NCBI RefSeq assembly: GCF_965227365.1
Contig: NZ_OZ245754.1
Coordinates: forward strand, 620,001-684,000
Direction: 5' to 3'
Source of the DNA: Hwanghaeella sp965227365
GTDB taxonomy: Bacteria; Pseudomonadota; Alphaproteobacteria; UBA8366; Aestuariispiraceae
DNA: 64,000 bases
Under the pieces are notes generated by a model. That model was not told the DNA's origin. It saw only the letters and a program-made list of their open reading frames with translations, and ran no database searches. This document shows positions 8,984-18,724 of this stretch, piece by piece. Each line of letters starts with the position of its first letter. The first letter of the stretch is position 1. Both the position numbers and the translations under genes were made by a program.

Positions 8984-9442
8984 ATGAAATACGTCACTCT
9001 TGTCACTTTTCTCGCTGTCGCGACCGTCATGGTGCTCGTCGCGCCTGTTCGTGCCCTGGACGCGACAAGCGAACTTACGTTGGAAATGGACGGCTTCCGC
9101 CGGATGGACAGTGAAGAAATCCGGATGCTCCTGACCGACCGCACCGTGCATCTGACTTATGGCCGGGACGATAATGAAACGGTCTATTATTTTGGGCCGG
9201 ACGGGGTGCGTAGCAGCGACCGCGGCGGATTCAGGCTGGATCGACACTGGATGGTTTCCCGTGACAGGCTGTGTGAGGAATATCTGCGCCCCCTCGATTT
9301 CGCCTGTTCGAAGGTCTTCGTGAAGAATGGCGTGGTCCAGCTCTGCCCGGAGGATGAGAATATCTGCTGGTACATCTTCAGCGGCTTCATCCCGGGCGAT
9401 GCGGAAGGTCTTCGCAACCTCGCGCCTTTGCCGTCCGGCTAG
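8984..9442 (+). CDS. small secreted protein of unknown function
   Basis: 152 residues. The N-terminus (KYVTLVTFLAVATVMVLVAPVRALDA) is a clear signal peptide with a likely cut after VRA, so the mature protein should be periplasmic. The mature part contains an alternating strand-rich region (LTYGRDDNETVYYFGPDG) and four cysteines (CEEYLRPLDFAC, LCPEDENIC) that could form two disulfides. I do not recognise the family; the overall look resembles small DUF995-like envelope proteins, but that is a guess. It stands alone between the gdhA terminator and the SUF promoter. Confidence 0.65.
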   Translation: MKYVTLVTFLAVATVMVLVAPVRALDATSELTLEMDGFRRMDSEEIRMLLTDRTVHLTYGRDDNETVYYFGPDGVRSSDRGGFRLDRHWMVSRDRLCEEYLRPLDFACSKVFVKNGVVQLCPEDENICWYIFSGFIPGDAEGLRNLAPLPSG

Positions 9443-9520
9443 AGGTGCGAAATCGGGTTTCGCCCGGTTCCGAAACGCCTGAAAAATCGGTTCGGCGGGA
9501 CCGTTTTTACGCCTCGGTGC

Positions 9521-9580
9521 TTGTCATGAAGCTAAATAGGACTAATATTGTCCTTAACTATGGGACCAAATTAGTCCTAT
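9521..9580 (+). promoter_or_regulatory. SUF operon promoter with two Rrf2-type dyads
   Basis: TTGTCA (9521-9526), 16 bases, TAATAT (9543-9548) is a strong sigma-70-type promoter. A dyad GGAC-N7-GTCC (9539-9553) overlaps the -10 box and a second GGAC-N7-GTCC (9563-9577) covers the expected transcription start. Both sit before the Rrf2 regulator gene at 9608, the arrangement of an autorepressed operon. Confidence 0.8.
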
Positions 9581-9607
9581 TTAAATCGAGGCACATTGGA
9601 AACGGCG

Positions 9608-10087
9608 ATGCTCAGATTGAGCCGGCTCACGGATTACGCGGTGGTGGTGCTCAGCCAGATGGCTGGGCGCTCAGGTCATGTCATGACCGCGTTGGACTTG
9701 GCCGAGGCGACCGCGCTTCCCCAGCCGACCGTTGCCAAAGTGCTGAAACTTCTGGCGCGGAGCGAGGTCATCGAGTCCCGGCGCGGCACCCAGGGCGGCT
9801 ATGTGCTGGACCGCGCGGCGACGGAAGTATCCGTGGCGGAAATCATCTCGGCGATCGACGGGCCGGTGGCCCTGACCGCTTGTGTCGATGAGGCGACGGG
9901 CGATTGTTCGGTAGAGACCTGCTGCCCGATGCGGGGGCGGTGGGACCGGTTGAATACGGCTGTCCAAACAGCGTTCGAATCCGTCAGTTTGGCCGAAATT
10001 CTCTCCGTCGAGAGCGTTCCCAATTTTATAGACATGCCACCGGTCGGCGGGCAGAAGTCCGCACCGGCAATCGGTGATTTGGAGTAG
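9608..10087 (+). CDS. Rrf2-family SUF regulator
   Basis: 159 residues. MLRLSRLTDYAVVVLSQMA is the characteristic start of the Rrf2 regulators that head SUF operons, so the ATG at 9608 is preferred over TTG at 9596. Winged helix at residues 1-68 with GTQGGYVL. Cys92, Cys100, Cys105 and Cys106 (ACVDEATGDCSVETCCPM) form the presumed Fe-S binding region, distinct from the C/C/C/H set of the IscR at 5089. It ends five bases before sufB, so it is co-transcribed, and it probably binds the two dyads at 9539-9577. Confidence 0.9.
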   Translation: MLRLSRLTDYAVVVLSQMAGRSGHVMTALDLAEATALPQPTVAKVLKLLARSEVIESRRGTQGGYVLDRAATEVSVAEIISAIDGPVALTACVDEATGDCSVETCCPMRGRWDRLNTAVQTAFESVSLAEILSVESVPNFIDMPPVGGQKSAPAIGDLE

Positions 10088-10092
10088 GTCCC

Positions 10093-11565
<1,473 letters not shown>

Positions 11566-11633
11566 CGGGCCGGGCGAGAGTCCGGGCCGTCCCCGGGACG
11601 GGGGGATACGCGACGTGGAAGGAGTAAGCGACG

Positions 11634-12389
11634 ATGGCCTTGTTGGAAATTCGTGACCTGCATGCCGAGGTGGATGGGAAGCCGATCCTGAAAGGGATCG
11701 ATTTGATCATCGAACCGGGTGAGGTCCATGCGATCATGGGACCGAACGGTTCCGGTAAAAGCACGTTGTCCTACGTGCTTGCCGGACGGGATGGCTATGA
11801 GGTTACGGGCGGTGAAGTAATCTATGACGGCAAGAATCTGCTGGATCTTGAGCCGGAAGAACGGGCTTGCGAAGGCGTGTTCCTGGCCTTCCAGTATCCG
11901 GTCGAGATCCCCGGTGTGGCCGGGACGACCTTCCTGCGTCATGCGGTGAACGCCAAGCGCAAGTATCGTGGCGAGCCGGAATACGATGCGATGGAATTCG
12001 TGAAGTTCGTCCGCGGCAAGGCCAAGGATCTGAACATGCCGGACGACATGTTGAAGCGCCCGGTCAATGTGGGCTTCTCCGGCGGCGAGAAGAAGCGGAA
12101 CGAAACGCTGCAGATGGCGGTTCTGGAACCGAAACTCGCCATCCTGGACGAAACCGACAGCGGTCTCGACATTGATGCCTTGAAGATCGTCTCCGAAGGC
12201 GTGAACGCTTTGCGCAGTCCGGAACGCGCGATGCTGGTGATCACACACTATCAGCGCCTGTTGGACTATGTGGTCCCCGACAAGGTTCACGTCCTGGCCA
12301 ATGGCAAGATCATCAAATCGGGCGACAAATCGCTCGCCCTGGAACTGGAGGAGCGCGGCTACGCGCATATCCTGGAAGCGGCGGCCTGA
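11634..12389 (+). CDS. sufC: Fe-S assembly ATPase SufC
   Basis: 251 residues, ABC-type ATPase of the SufBCD complex. Walker A GPNGSGKST (~residues 38-46), Q-loop AFQYPVEIPG, the SufC-specific signature SGGEKKRNE and Walker B LAILDETDSGLDID, the last being the usual SufC variation on DEP. The H-switch lies in THYQRLLDYVVPD. GGAAGGAGTAAG precedes the ATG. It lies 68 bases after sufB and 3 bases before sufD. Confidence 0.97.
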   Translation: MALLEIRDLHAEVDGKPILKGIDLIIEPGEVHAIMGPNGSGKSTLSYVLAGRDGYEVTGGEVIYDGKNLLDLEPEERACEGVFLAFQYPVEIPGVAGTTFLRHAVNAKRKYRGEPEYDAMEFVKFVRGKAKDLNMPDDMLKRPVNVGFSGGEKKRNETLQMAVLEPKLAILDETDSGLDIDALKIVSEGVNALRSPERAMLVITHYQRLLDYVVPDKVHVLANGKIIKSGDKSLALELEERGYAHILEAAA

Positions 12390-12392
12390 TCC

Positions 12393-13733
12393 ATGTCCGT
12401 ATCGAAGGAACTACAGAAGCTTGAGCCGGCACTCGGGCGGCTGCTGGACGCCGCGCCGGGCGGAGGGGGTGCCGAGGTTGCGGATCGCGGTCCCTTGGCG
12501 GATCTCCGGGCCGAGGGTCGGCGCGCGGTAACCGCGTCGGGCCTGCCGACGCAGAAGACGGAAGCCTGGAAATACACCAGTCTGAACGCCATGCGGAAGG
12601 TCGACTGGTCAGGGCCGTCAGCCGATGGGGCGGATTTCGCACAGGTTCAAGCCGCGATCCCGGCATTGGATGCCTATACGGTCGTCCTGCTGAACGGTCG
12701 GTTCGACCCGGTCCTTTCCGATCTGGCCGGCTTGCCGAAGGGCGTCCGCGTTCTGCCGATGCCGGAAGCCATGTCCGACACGGCCGTCTCAGATATCCTC
12801 GCATCGCTTGTTCCGATCAACACGGCGCCGATGGCGGCGCTCAATACGGCGCATCTGGACGACGGCGTCCTCGTGCGCGTGGACGAGGGCAAGGCGCTCG
12901 ATAAACCGCTGCATATCATTTCCGTCGGTTATTCGGCGGCGGCGCCGACCGCATTCCATCCGCGGATTTTGATTCAGTTGGGAGAGGCTGCTGAGGCGAC
13001 GATCGTCGAATCCCATATCGGTCTGGACTCCGCGCCGACCCTCTCCAACACAGTTGTCGAGGTGAACCTCGCGCCGTCTGCGCGGTTGGGCCATTACAAG
13101 CTTCAGGATCAAGCGGCGGAGTCTTTCGACATTTCCACAACGGCGATCCATTGCGGCGACAAATCGATTTACGATGGATTTACGCTCAGCCTGGGCAAGG
13201 GAACGATGCGCAACGACGTTCGGCTGACGCTGGACGGGGAACGCGTCGAAGGCCGGCTGAACGGCGCCTATCTGGGATATGGCGCGTCGCATGTCGACAA
13301 TACCACCTTCATCGATCATGCAAAGCCGAACAGCACCAGCCGCGAAGTCTTCAAGGGCGTATTGGCCGAAACGTCGCGCGGCGTGTTCCAGGGCAAGATT
13401 CTGGTTCGGCCCGATGCGCAGAACACGGACGGGCATCAGTTGAACAAGTCGCTTCTGCTGTCCGACAAGGCGGAAGCGGATTCCAAGCCCGAGCTTGAAA
13501 TCTATGCGGACGACGTCCGCTGCAGCCACGGTGCGACGATCGGGGCGCTGGATGATCAGCAGCTGTTCTATCTTCGGGCCCGCGGGATCGACGCGGCGAC
13601 GGCGCGCGCGATGCTGGTTCAGGCCTTCTTGATGGAAGCGGTGGACGAAGTTCAGAAAGTGACCGTACGGGATGCATTGCAGGGTCTCTTGACCGCGCGT
13701 CTGCAGCCTTTGTTCGAAGGAGGATTGGCATGA
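12393..13733 (+). CDS. sufD: Fe-S assembly protein SufD
   Basis: 446 residues. The N-terminal helical part (LPTQKTEAWKYTSLNAM) is characteristic of SufD, the beta-helix partner of SufB. The C-terminal core has HNGATIGALD-like residues (DDVRCSHGATIGALDDQQLFYLRARGI) with the conserved histidine implicated in cluster assembly. It overlaps sufS by four bases (ATGA), suggesting coupled translation. Confidence 0.95.
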   Translation: MSVSKELQKLEPALGRLLDAAPGGGGAEVADRGPLADLRAEGRRAVTASGLPTQKTEAWKYTSLNAMRKVDWSGPSADGADFAQVQAAIPALDAYTVVLLNGRFDPVLSDLAGLPKGVRVLPMPEAMSDTAVSDILASLVPINTAPMAALNTAHLDDGVLVRVDEGKALDKPLHIISVGYSAAAPTAFHPRILIQLGEAAEATIVESHIGLDSAPTLSNTVVEVNLAPSARLGHYKLQDQAAESFDISTTAIHCGDKSIYDGFTLSLGKGTMRNDVRLTLDGERVEGRLNGAYLGYGASHVDNTTFIDHAKPNSTSREVFKGVLAETSRGVFQGKILVRPDAQNTDGHQLNKSLLLSDKAEADSKPELEIYADDVRCSHGATIGALDDQQLFYLRARGIDAATARAMLVQAFLMEAVDEVQKVTVRDALQGLLTARLQPLFEGGLA

Positions 13734-14977
13734 GCGCAGCAGCAGGGGCGGTGAAGCCCACCTTCGATATCGACGCGGTTCGCGCCGATTTTCCGATCCT
13801 GTCGACGGAAGTTCACGGCAAGCCCTTGTGTTTCCTGGACAGTGGCGCGTCGGCGCAAAAGCCGCGGCAGGTCATCGACCTTGTTCGCTGGCATTATGAG
13901 AATGAATACGCCAACGTTCACCGCGGGGCCTATGCCTTCAGCGAAAACGTTACCGCGGCCTATGAAGCGGCGCGGGAGAAAATTCGTGCCTTCCTGAATG
14001 CGCCGTCCGAGCGGAACGTCGTTTTCGCCGGCAATACCACGGCCGCGATCAACCTGGTTGCCTACAGCTTTGGGCGCGGCTGCCTGATGGAAGGGGATGA
14101 GGTCATCATCTCCGACATGGAGCATCACTCCAACATCGTACCGTGGCAGTTGCTGCGGGACATGAAAGGCATCGTGCTGAAGGTTGCGCCGATCACCGAT
14201 GACGGTGAGCTGCGTATGGATGCTTTCCGTGAGTTGCTGACCGAAAAGACCAAGCTGGTTGCGATCACCCATGTTTCGAACGTCTTGGGCAGCGTGACGC
14301 CGGTGAAGGAAATCATACAGGCCGCACATCAGGTGGGGGCCAAGGTGTTGTTGGACGGCAGCCAGGCGGTCATGCACATGCCGGTCGACGTACAGGAGAT
14401 CGATTGCGACTTCTATGTATTCACCGGCCACAAACTCTACGGTCCGTCCGGCATCGGCGTGCTCTACGGCAAGGAGGACGTGCTGGATGCGATGCCGCCC
14501 TTCATGGGCGGCGGGGACATGATCTCGACGGTCGCCTATGAAGGCTCGACCTGGGCGGAACTGCCCGCGAAATTCGAGGCCGGCACGCCGCCGATCGTGC
14601 AGGCGATCGGGCTCGGCGCGGCGGTGGATTACGTCACCGGCGTCGGGCTGGATGGAATCGCTGCGCATGAAGCGGACCTGCTGCAATACGCGACACAGCG
14701 TCTGTCTGCGATAGACGGCCTGAAGATCTATGGCACCGCGGCGCATAAGACGGCGGTGATCTCCTTCACCATGGGGGATGCCCATCCGCATGACATCGCG
14801 ACGATCGTCGACCGCGAAGGCGTCTGCGTGCGCGCGGGCCATCATTGCGCCGAACCGCTGATGCACCGTTTCGGCGTTACGGGAACGACGCGCGCCAGTT
14901 TCGGCATGTACAACACGCGGGCGGAGGTCGACACGCTCGCCAACGCGCTCGAGAAAGTGAAACGGATTTTCGGCTGA
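13730..14977 (+). CDS. sufS: SufS cysteine desulfurase
   Basis: 415 residues, class II cysteine desulfurase supplying sulfur to SufBCD. PLP lysine 235 in FTGHKLYGPSGIG and catalytic Cys373 in RAGHHCAEPLM, the RxGHHCA motif of SufS. A GNTTAAINLVA segment and MEHHSNIVPWQ are standard. No sufE gene is seen in this operon, so the sulfur acceptor must be SufE or SufU elsewhere, or the SufT-like or A-type protein that follows. Start overlaps the sufD stop. Confidence 0.96.
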   Translation: MSAAAGAVKPTFDIDAVRADFPILSTEVHGKPLCFLDSGASAQKPRQVIDLVRWHYENEYANVHRGAYAFSENVTAAYEAAREKIRAFLNAPSERNVVFAGNTTAAINLVAYSFGRGCLMEGDEVIISDMEHHSNIVPWQLLRDMKGIVLKVAPITDDGELRMDAFRELLTEKTKLVAITHVSNVLGSVTPVKEIIQAAHQVGAKVLLDGSQAVMHMPVDVQEIDCDFYVFTGHKLYGPSGIGVLYGKEDVLDAMPPFMGGGDMISTVAYEGSTWAELPAKFEAGTPPIVQAIGLGAAVDYVTGVGLDGIAAHEADLLQYATQRLSAIDGLKIYGTAAHKTAVISFTMGDAHPHDIATIVDREGVCVRAGHHCAEPLMHRFGVTGTTRASFGMYNTRAEVDTLANALEKVKRIFG

Positions 14978-15014
14978 CATTCGGCCGAAACCATATCTGA
15001 CGGGACCAGATACG

Positions 15015-15425
15015 ATGTACAGCCCTTATCCAGGATACGACATGTTCGGCGGCGAAGGCATGCAGGCCGCCGAGGAAGGCATGCAGGCGCGGGCCGGATA
15101 CCCGCTGCCCGACGGCGTGGAGAAAGCCAAGCCGGAGGAATTGGAGGCGGCGCTGAGGACCGTGCATGATCCGGAAATTCCGGTGAATATCTATGACCTC
15201 GGCCTGATCTATGAATGTACGATGCAGGATAATGGGGACGTGGATGTTACCATGACGCTCACGGCGCCCGCCTGTCCGGTGGCCGGTGAGATGCCGGGGC
15301 AGGTGGCGCAGGCGCTGGCCGGTGTGGAAGGTGTCGGCGAGGTTGTGGTGACGCTGACCTGGACGCCGCCCTGGACGCCGGATCAGATGTCCGACGACGC
15401 CAAGATGGCCCTGGATTTCTTTTAA
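15015..15425 (+). CDS. sufT: SufT-like MIP18/DUF59 protein
   Basis: 136 residues. The first ~35 are low-complexity (YSPYPGYDMFGGEGMQ and repeats of GMQA), followed by a DUF59 domain: ALRTVHDPEIPVNIYDLGLIYE, the conserved cysteine in LTAPACPVAGEMP, and VTLTWTPPWTPDQMSDDAK. Such proteins assist Fe-S maturation in SUF operons. It lies 37 bases after sufS. The extended N-terminus varies among homologues and has no evident fold. Confidence 0.88.
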   Translation: MYSPYPGYDMFGGEGMQAAEEGMQARAGYPLPDGVEKAKPEELEAALRTVHDPEIPVNIYDLGLIYECTMQDNGDVDVTMTLTAPACPVAGEMPGQVAQALAGVEGVGEVVVTLTWTPPWTPDQMSDDAKMALDFF

Positions 15426-15516
15426 GGACGTCTTTCGGGAGATTTCTTTCGGCGCGGCGCTTGCGGACGGGATTGGCGGACCCACATTACCGCCTTGAGG
15501 ATGATGGAGATTTGAA

Positions 15517-15864
15517 ATGTTCGGTACCGGTACACCAATTCTGACCCTGACGGACGCTGCCGCGCAGCGCGTCAAGGCGTTGGTCGACAAAGGCGGGCAG
15601 GATGTCCTGGGCCTGCGCGTTGCCGTTGCGAACAAGGGCTGCTCGGGCCTTTCCTATGTGGTCGAATACGCCAAGGACAAGAAGCAGTTCGAAGAAGTGG
15701 TCGAGGACAAGGGCGTGAAGGTCTTCATCGACCCTGCGGCGGTCATGTTCCTGATCGGTGCGGAAATGGACTATGAGGAAAGCAAGTTTTCCTCCGGCTT
15801 TACCTTTGCCAACCCGAATGAGACCGCGCGTTGCGGTTGCGGCGAAAGCTTCAGCGTTTCCTGA
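15517..15864 (+). CDS. sufA: A-type Fe-S carrier (SufA/IscA family)
   Basis: 115 residues with the HesB/IscA fold. The three conserved cysteines are Cys42 (NKGCSGLSY) and Cys106/Cys108 (RCGCGESF). It accepts clusters from SufBCD and passes them to target enzymes. The first 10 residues precede the core. AGATTTGAA lies before the ATG, with GGATGATGG further up. It is the last gene of the SUF operon and I see no clear terminator behind it. Confidence 0.93.
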   Translation: MFGTGTPILTLTDAAAQRVKALVDKGGQDVLGLRVAVANKGCSGLSYVVEYAKDKKQFEEVVEDKGVKVFIDPAAVMFLIGAEMDYEESKFSSGFTFANPNETARCGCGESFSVS

Positions 15865-15970
15865 TCCCGACCGCCGACTTCATTTGGCGCGAAAGCGTTT
15901 CTTCCTCTAGCCATCCGTTCCCTATTTCCCCTAACATCCCCGCATGTGTTAAGGGCCACAGGGGCGCGTA

Positions 15971-16321
15971 TTGCGGATTGAGCAAAATACAGCATTCTCG
16001 GAGCTTCTGGAAATTGCCGGGGTGGACGGCGCTCGTTATGCCGTGGCGGAAATGGACAATTTGGGGCCACGGCTGTTGCAGGAAATCCAGGACGGAATGC
16101 GAGCGGCTGACGGTCTCGCCGTCGCCGAGGCTGCTCATTCCTTGAAGTCCTCCTGCGGGGCGTTGAGCCTGAATAGATCCGCGGATCTGGCTGACACGCT
16201 GGAGGACAAGGCCAGATCCGGCGGCGATGCCGGGGATCTCTCCGACCTTGCCGCTGCGTTGCAGGAGACGTTCAGGGAAGAGCTTGAAACCGTCCGTTCC
16301 TATCTTGATCGGCAAACGTGA
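15971..16321 (+). CDS. histidine phosphotransfer (Hpt) domain protein
   Basis: 116 residues consisting of a single Hpt domain. The phosphoacceptor is His56 in AEAAHSLKSSCGAL, followed by LADTLEDKARSGD-like residues. Start is TTG at 15971, the only reasonable start after the in-frame stop at 15950, with GGGGC upstream; this makes the N-terminus uncertain. It would relay phosphate between a hybrid sensor kinase and a response regulator, neither of which is encoded here. The gene ends one base before the aldolase ATG, so the two are probably translated together. Confidence 0.75.
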   Translation: MRIEQNTAFSELLEIAGVDGARYAVAEMDNLGPRLLQEIQDGMRAADGLAVAEAAHSLKSSCGALSLNRSADLADTLEDKARSGGDAGDLSDLAAALQETFREELETVRSYLDRQT

Positions 16322-16322
16322 A

Positions 16323-17024
16323 ATGACGCGCCTCAGCAATATCAAGCTTCGGAAATCGGTTATTGAGACCTGCCTGGCAATGAACGCCAGCGGGATCAAT
16401 CAGGGCACATCCGGTAATGTCAGCGTCCGCGGCGGGAAGGGGTTTTTCGTTACCGCTTCCGGGGTTACCTACGACACGATGACTCCGGACCAGGTCGTGG
16501 AAATGGATCTGGACGGCGGCTATTTCGGCGACTGGCGTCCGTCTTCAGAATGGCGCATGCATCTGGACATCTACCGCGACCGGCCCGAGGCCCAGGCCAT
16601 CGTCCATACCCATTCAACCCATGCGACCGCGCTTTCCTGTCTGCGCAAGGATATCCCGCCTTTCCACTACATGATCGCGGTTGCCGGGGGGACCTCCCTG
16701 CGTTGCGCGGAATATGCCACTTTCGGCACCAAGGAACTGTCCGCCAACATGCTGCGGGCGCTGGAAGGGCGGAAAGCCTGCCTGCTGGCAAATCACGGTA
16801 CGATCAGTTTCGGGCCAACCCTGGCGAAGGCATTGTGGCTCGCCGGCGAGGTCGAGGCCCTGTGTCAGCAATATTTCCTGGCCTGCGAGGCGGGTGAGCC
16901 TGCAATTCTGGACGACGCGGAGATGGTCCGCGTGCTCGAAAAATTCTCGACTTACGGAAAACAGGACGAGGAAGCCCTCGCCAAGGAACAAGCTGCCGGC
17001 GAGGCCCCGGTCCGGCGCGGTTGA
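16323..17024 (+). CDS. class II aldolase/adducin family protein
   Basis: 233 residues. Fold markers of FucA/AraD-type aldolases: NQGTSGNVSVR, the active-site acid region SSEWRMHLDIY, zinc ligands in VHTHSTHA and in LLANHGTIS. Likely cleaves or epimerises a sugar phosphate or related hydroxy-acid, using Zn2+. The start is ATG at 16323, one base after the Hpt stop; an in-frame upstream extension overlaps the Hpt gene and looks spurious. The C-terminal EEALAKEQAAGEA tail is charged. Substrate unknown. Confidence 0.88.
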   Translation: MTRLSNIKLRKSVIETCLAMNASGINQGTSGNVSVRGGKGFFVTASGVTYDTMTPDQVVEMDLDGGYFGDWRPSSEWRMHLDIYRDRPEAQAIVHTHSTHATALSCLRKDIPPFHYMIAVAGGTSLRCAEYATFGTKELSANMLRALEGRKACLLANHGTISFGPTLAKALWLAGEVEALCQQYFLACEAGEPAILDDAEMVRVLEKFSTYGKQDEEALAKEQAAGEAPVRRG

Positions 17025-17156
17025 CCGCCATGACCGGCTGAATAGGCTGAATTTCCGGCATTGCCGCTTGCCCCGTCACGGGAACGCCAACAAGATGCGC
17101 CCAGCGGGTAATCGAAGCCCGGTTAGAAAAATGGCTGACTAGGTTCAGGGTGGGGT

Positions 17157-18704
17157 ATGGCTGACTTGGATGCGTGGCGCGCGTTCCGCAGAATTCACGA
17201 ATTGGCGGATCGATTGCCTGAATTGGCGGGTGACGGCGTCATCATCCGCGCATTGGATCATGTCCTCACGGGTCATAGCCTGAAGCAGGCGGTGGATGCG
17301 GCGGAAAAAGCCCTGCGGGCCCACGGCATCCGCCCTGGTGACAGGGTCCTGATTGTGAATGAAAACTGCGCCGCGCTTTGTGTGCTGATTTTCGCGGTCA
17401 GCCGTATCGGCGCCTGGTCGGTGATCGTCAACGCCCGGATCGCCAAGGCGGAAATCGACCGGATCGCGGGGCATTGCGGACCCAGGGCGCGGTTTTATAC
17501 GACAGGCATTTCCGAACCGGCCGCGGCGATGGCACAGGCCGATGGTGCGGCGGTAATCGACCTCGGCTCGGTTGCCGGTATTCAGGCGACCCCTGCAGTT
17601 GATGCCGTTCCCGAAACGAACGAGCCGGAGGGTGCCGATGCGGTCGCGGTCCTGCTCTACACATCGGGCACGACCGGGCAGCCGAAAGGCGTCATGCTGA
17701 CGCATGGCAACCTTATCTTTACGGCGCAGCGATCTTCCGAACTGCGCGGTACAAAGCCTGGCGAGAAGACCCTGGGTGTCTTACCGATCTCCCACGTCTT
17801 CGGTCTGTCCTCGGTCTTTGTCGGGACGGTGTATGGCGCGGGGGAACTGATCCTGCGCTCTCGTTTCAACGCACAGGAAATGGCCGATCTGCTGGAAAAC
17901 GACGGCGTCACGATCTTCCAGGGCGTGCCCGCGATGTACGCGCATTTCCTGGAACTCGCCACGTTACGCGGCAAACCCTTGATACCACCACGGATACGTT
18001 ATGCCTCGGCGGGCGGCGCTCCGCTGGATCTGTCGATCAAGCAGCGCATCGAAGCAATGTGGAAAATTCAGCTGAAGAACGGCTACGGTCTAACGGAGAC
18101 GACCGCCGGGGTCTGCGCGACGACCGGCGATAATCCGGCGGACGACGACAGCGTGGGCGTTCTGTTCAAGTCGGTGGAAGCCCGGATTGTCGATCCGAAT
18201 ACGCTGCAGGACATGCCGGACGGAGAGATCGGCGAGTTCTGGGTTAGAAGCCCAGGCAATATGAAGGGCTATTACCACAATCCGGAAGAAACAGCGAAAG
18301 TGCTGCTGCCCGATGGCTGGTACCGCACCGGCGATTTCGCCAGACGCACAGCCGACGGCTTTTTCTATATTGCCGGCCGGTTAAAGGAATTGATCATACG
18401 GTCAGGATTCAACGTTTATCCCATCGATGTGGAGACGGCACTGAACAGCCACCCGAACGTGGCTTTGTCGGCCGTCGTCGGGCGTGCGGTCGACGGCAAC
18501 GAGGAAGTTGTCGCCTTTGTTCAACCGGTAGCCGGCCGGACGATATCGGTGGACGAACTGCGCGCCCATGCCGAGGCAAGCCTCGCCCCCTACAAACGCC
18601 CGTCGGAATACATTTTCAGCGACAATCTGCCGGTTACGCCGGCGGGAAAGATATTGAAGAACTCGCTGCGCGAAGAAGCGCAGAACCGGGCGCAAGCCGG
18701 TTAA
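17157..18704 (+). CDS. class I adenylate-forming acyl-CoA ligase
   Basis: 515 residues. AMP-binding P-loop LLYTSGTTGQPKGVMLTH (residues ~164-181), A5-type motif NGYGLTETT, A7/A8 region YRTGDFARRTADGFFYIAGRLKELIIRSGFN, and the C-terminal lysine in PVTPAGKILKNSLREE. These define an acyl/aryl-CoA synthetase that activates a carboxylic acid with ATP and CoA. Substrate cannot be read from the sequence. It lies 20 bases before the nitronate monooxygenase gene and probably forms an operon with it. Confidence 0.9.
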   Translation: MADLDAWRAFRRIHELADRLPELAGDGVIIRALDHVLTGHSLKQAVDAAEKALRAHGIRPGDRVLIVNENCAALCVLIFAVSRIGAWSVIVNARIAKAEIDRIAGHCGPRARFYTTGISEPAAAMAQADGAAVIDLGSVAGIQATPAVDAVPETNEPEGADAVAVLLYTSGTTGQPKGVMLTHGNLIFTAQRSSELRGTKPGEKTLGVLPISHVFGLSSVFVGTVYGAGELILRSRFNAQEMADLLENDGVTIFQGVPAMYAHFLELATLRGKPLIPPRIRYASAGGAPLDLSIKQRIEAMWKIQLKNGYGLTETTAGVCATTGDNPADDDSVGVLFKSVEARIVDPNTLQDMPDGEIGEFWVRSPGNMKGYYHNPEETAKVLLPDGWYRTGDFARRTADGFFYIAGRLKELIIRSGFNVYPIDVETALNSHPNVALSAVVGRAVDGNEEVVAFVQPVAGRTISVDELRAHAEASLAPYKRPSEYIFSDNLPVTPAGKILKNSLREEAQNRAQAG

Positions 18705-18724
18705 GCCGGAACGAGGAGAGATTG

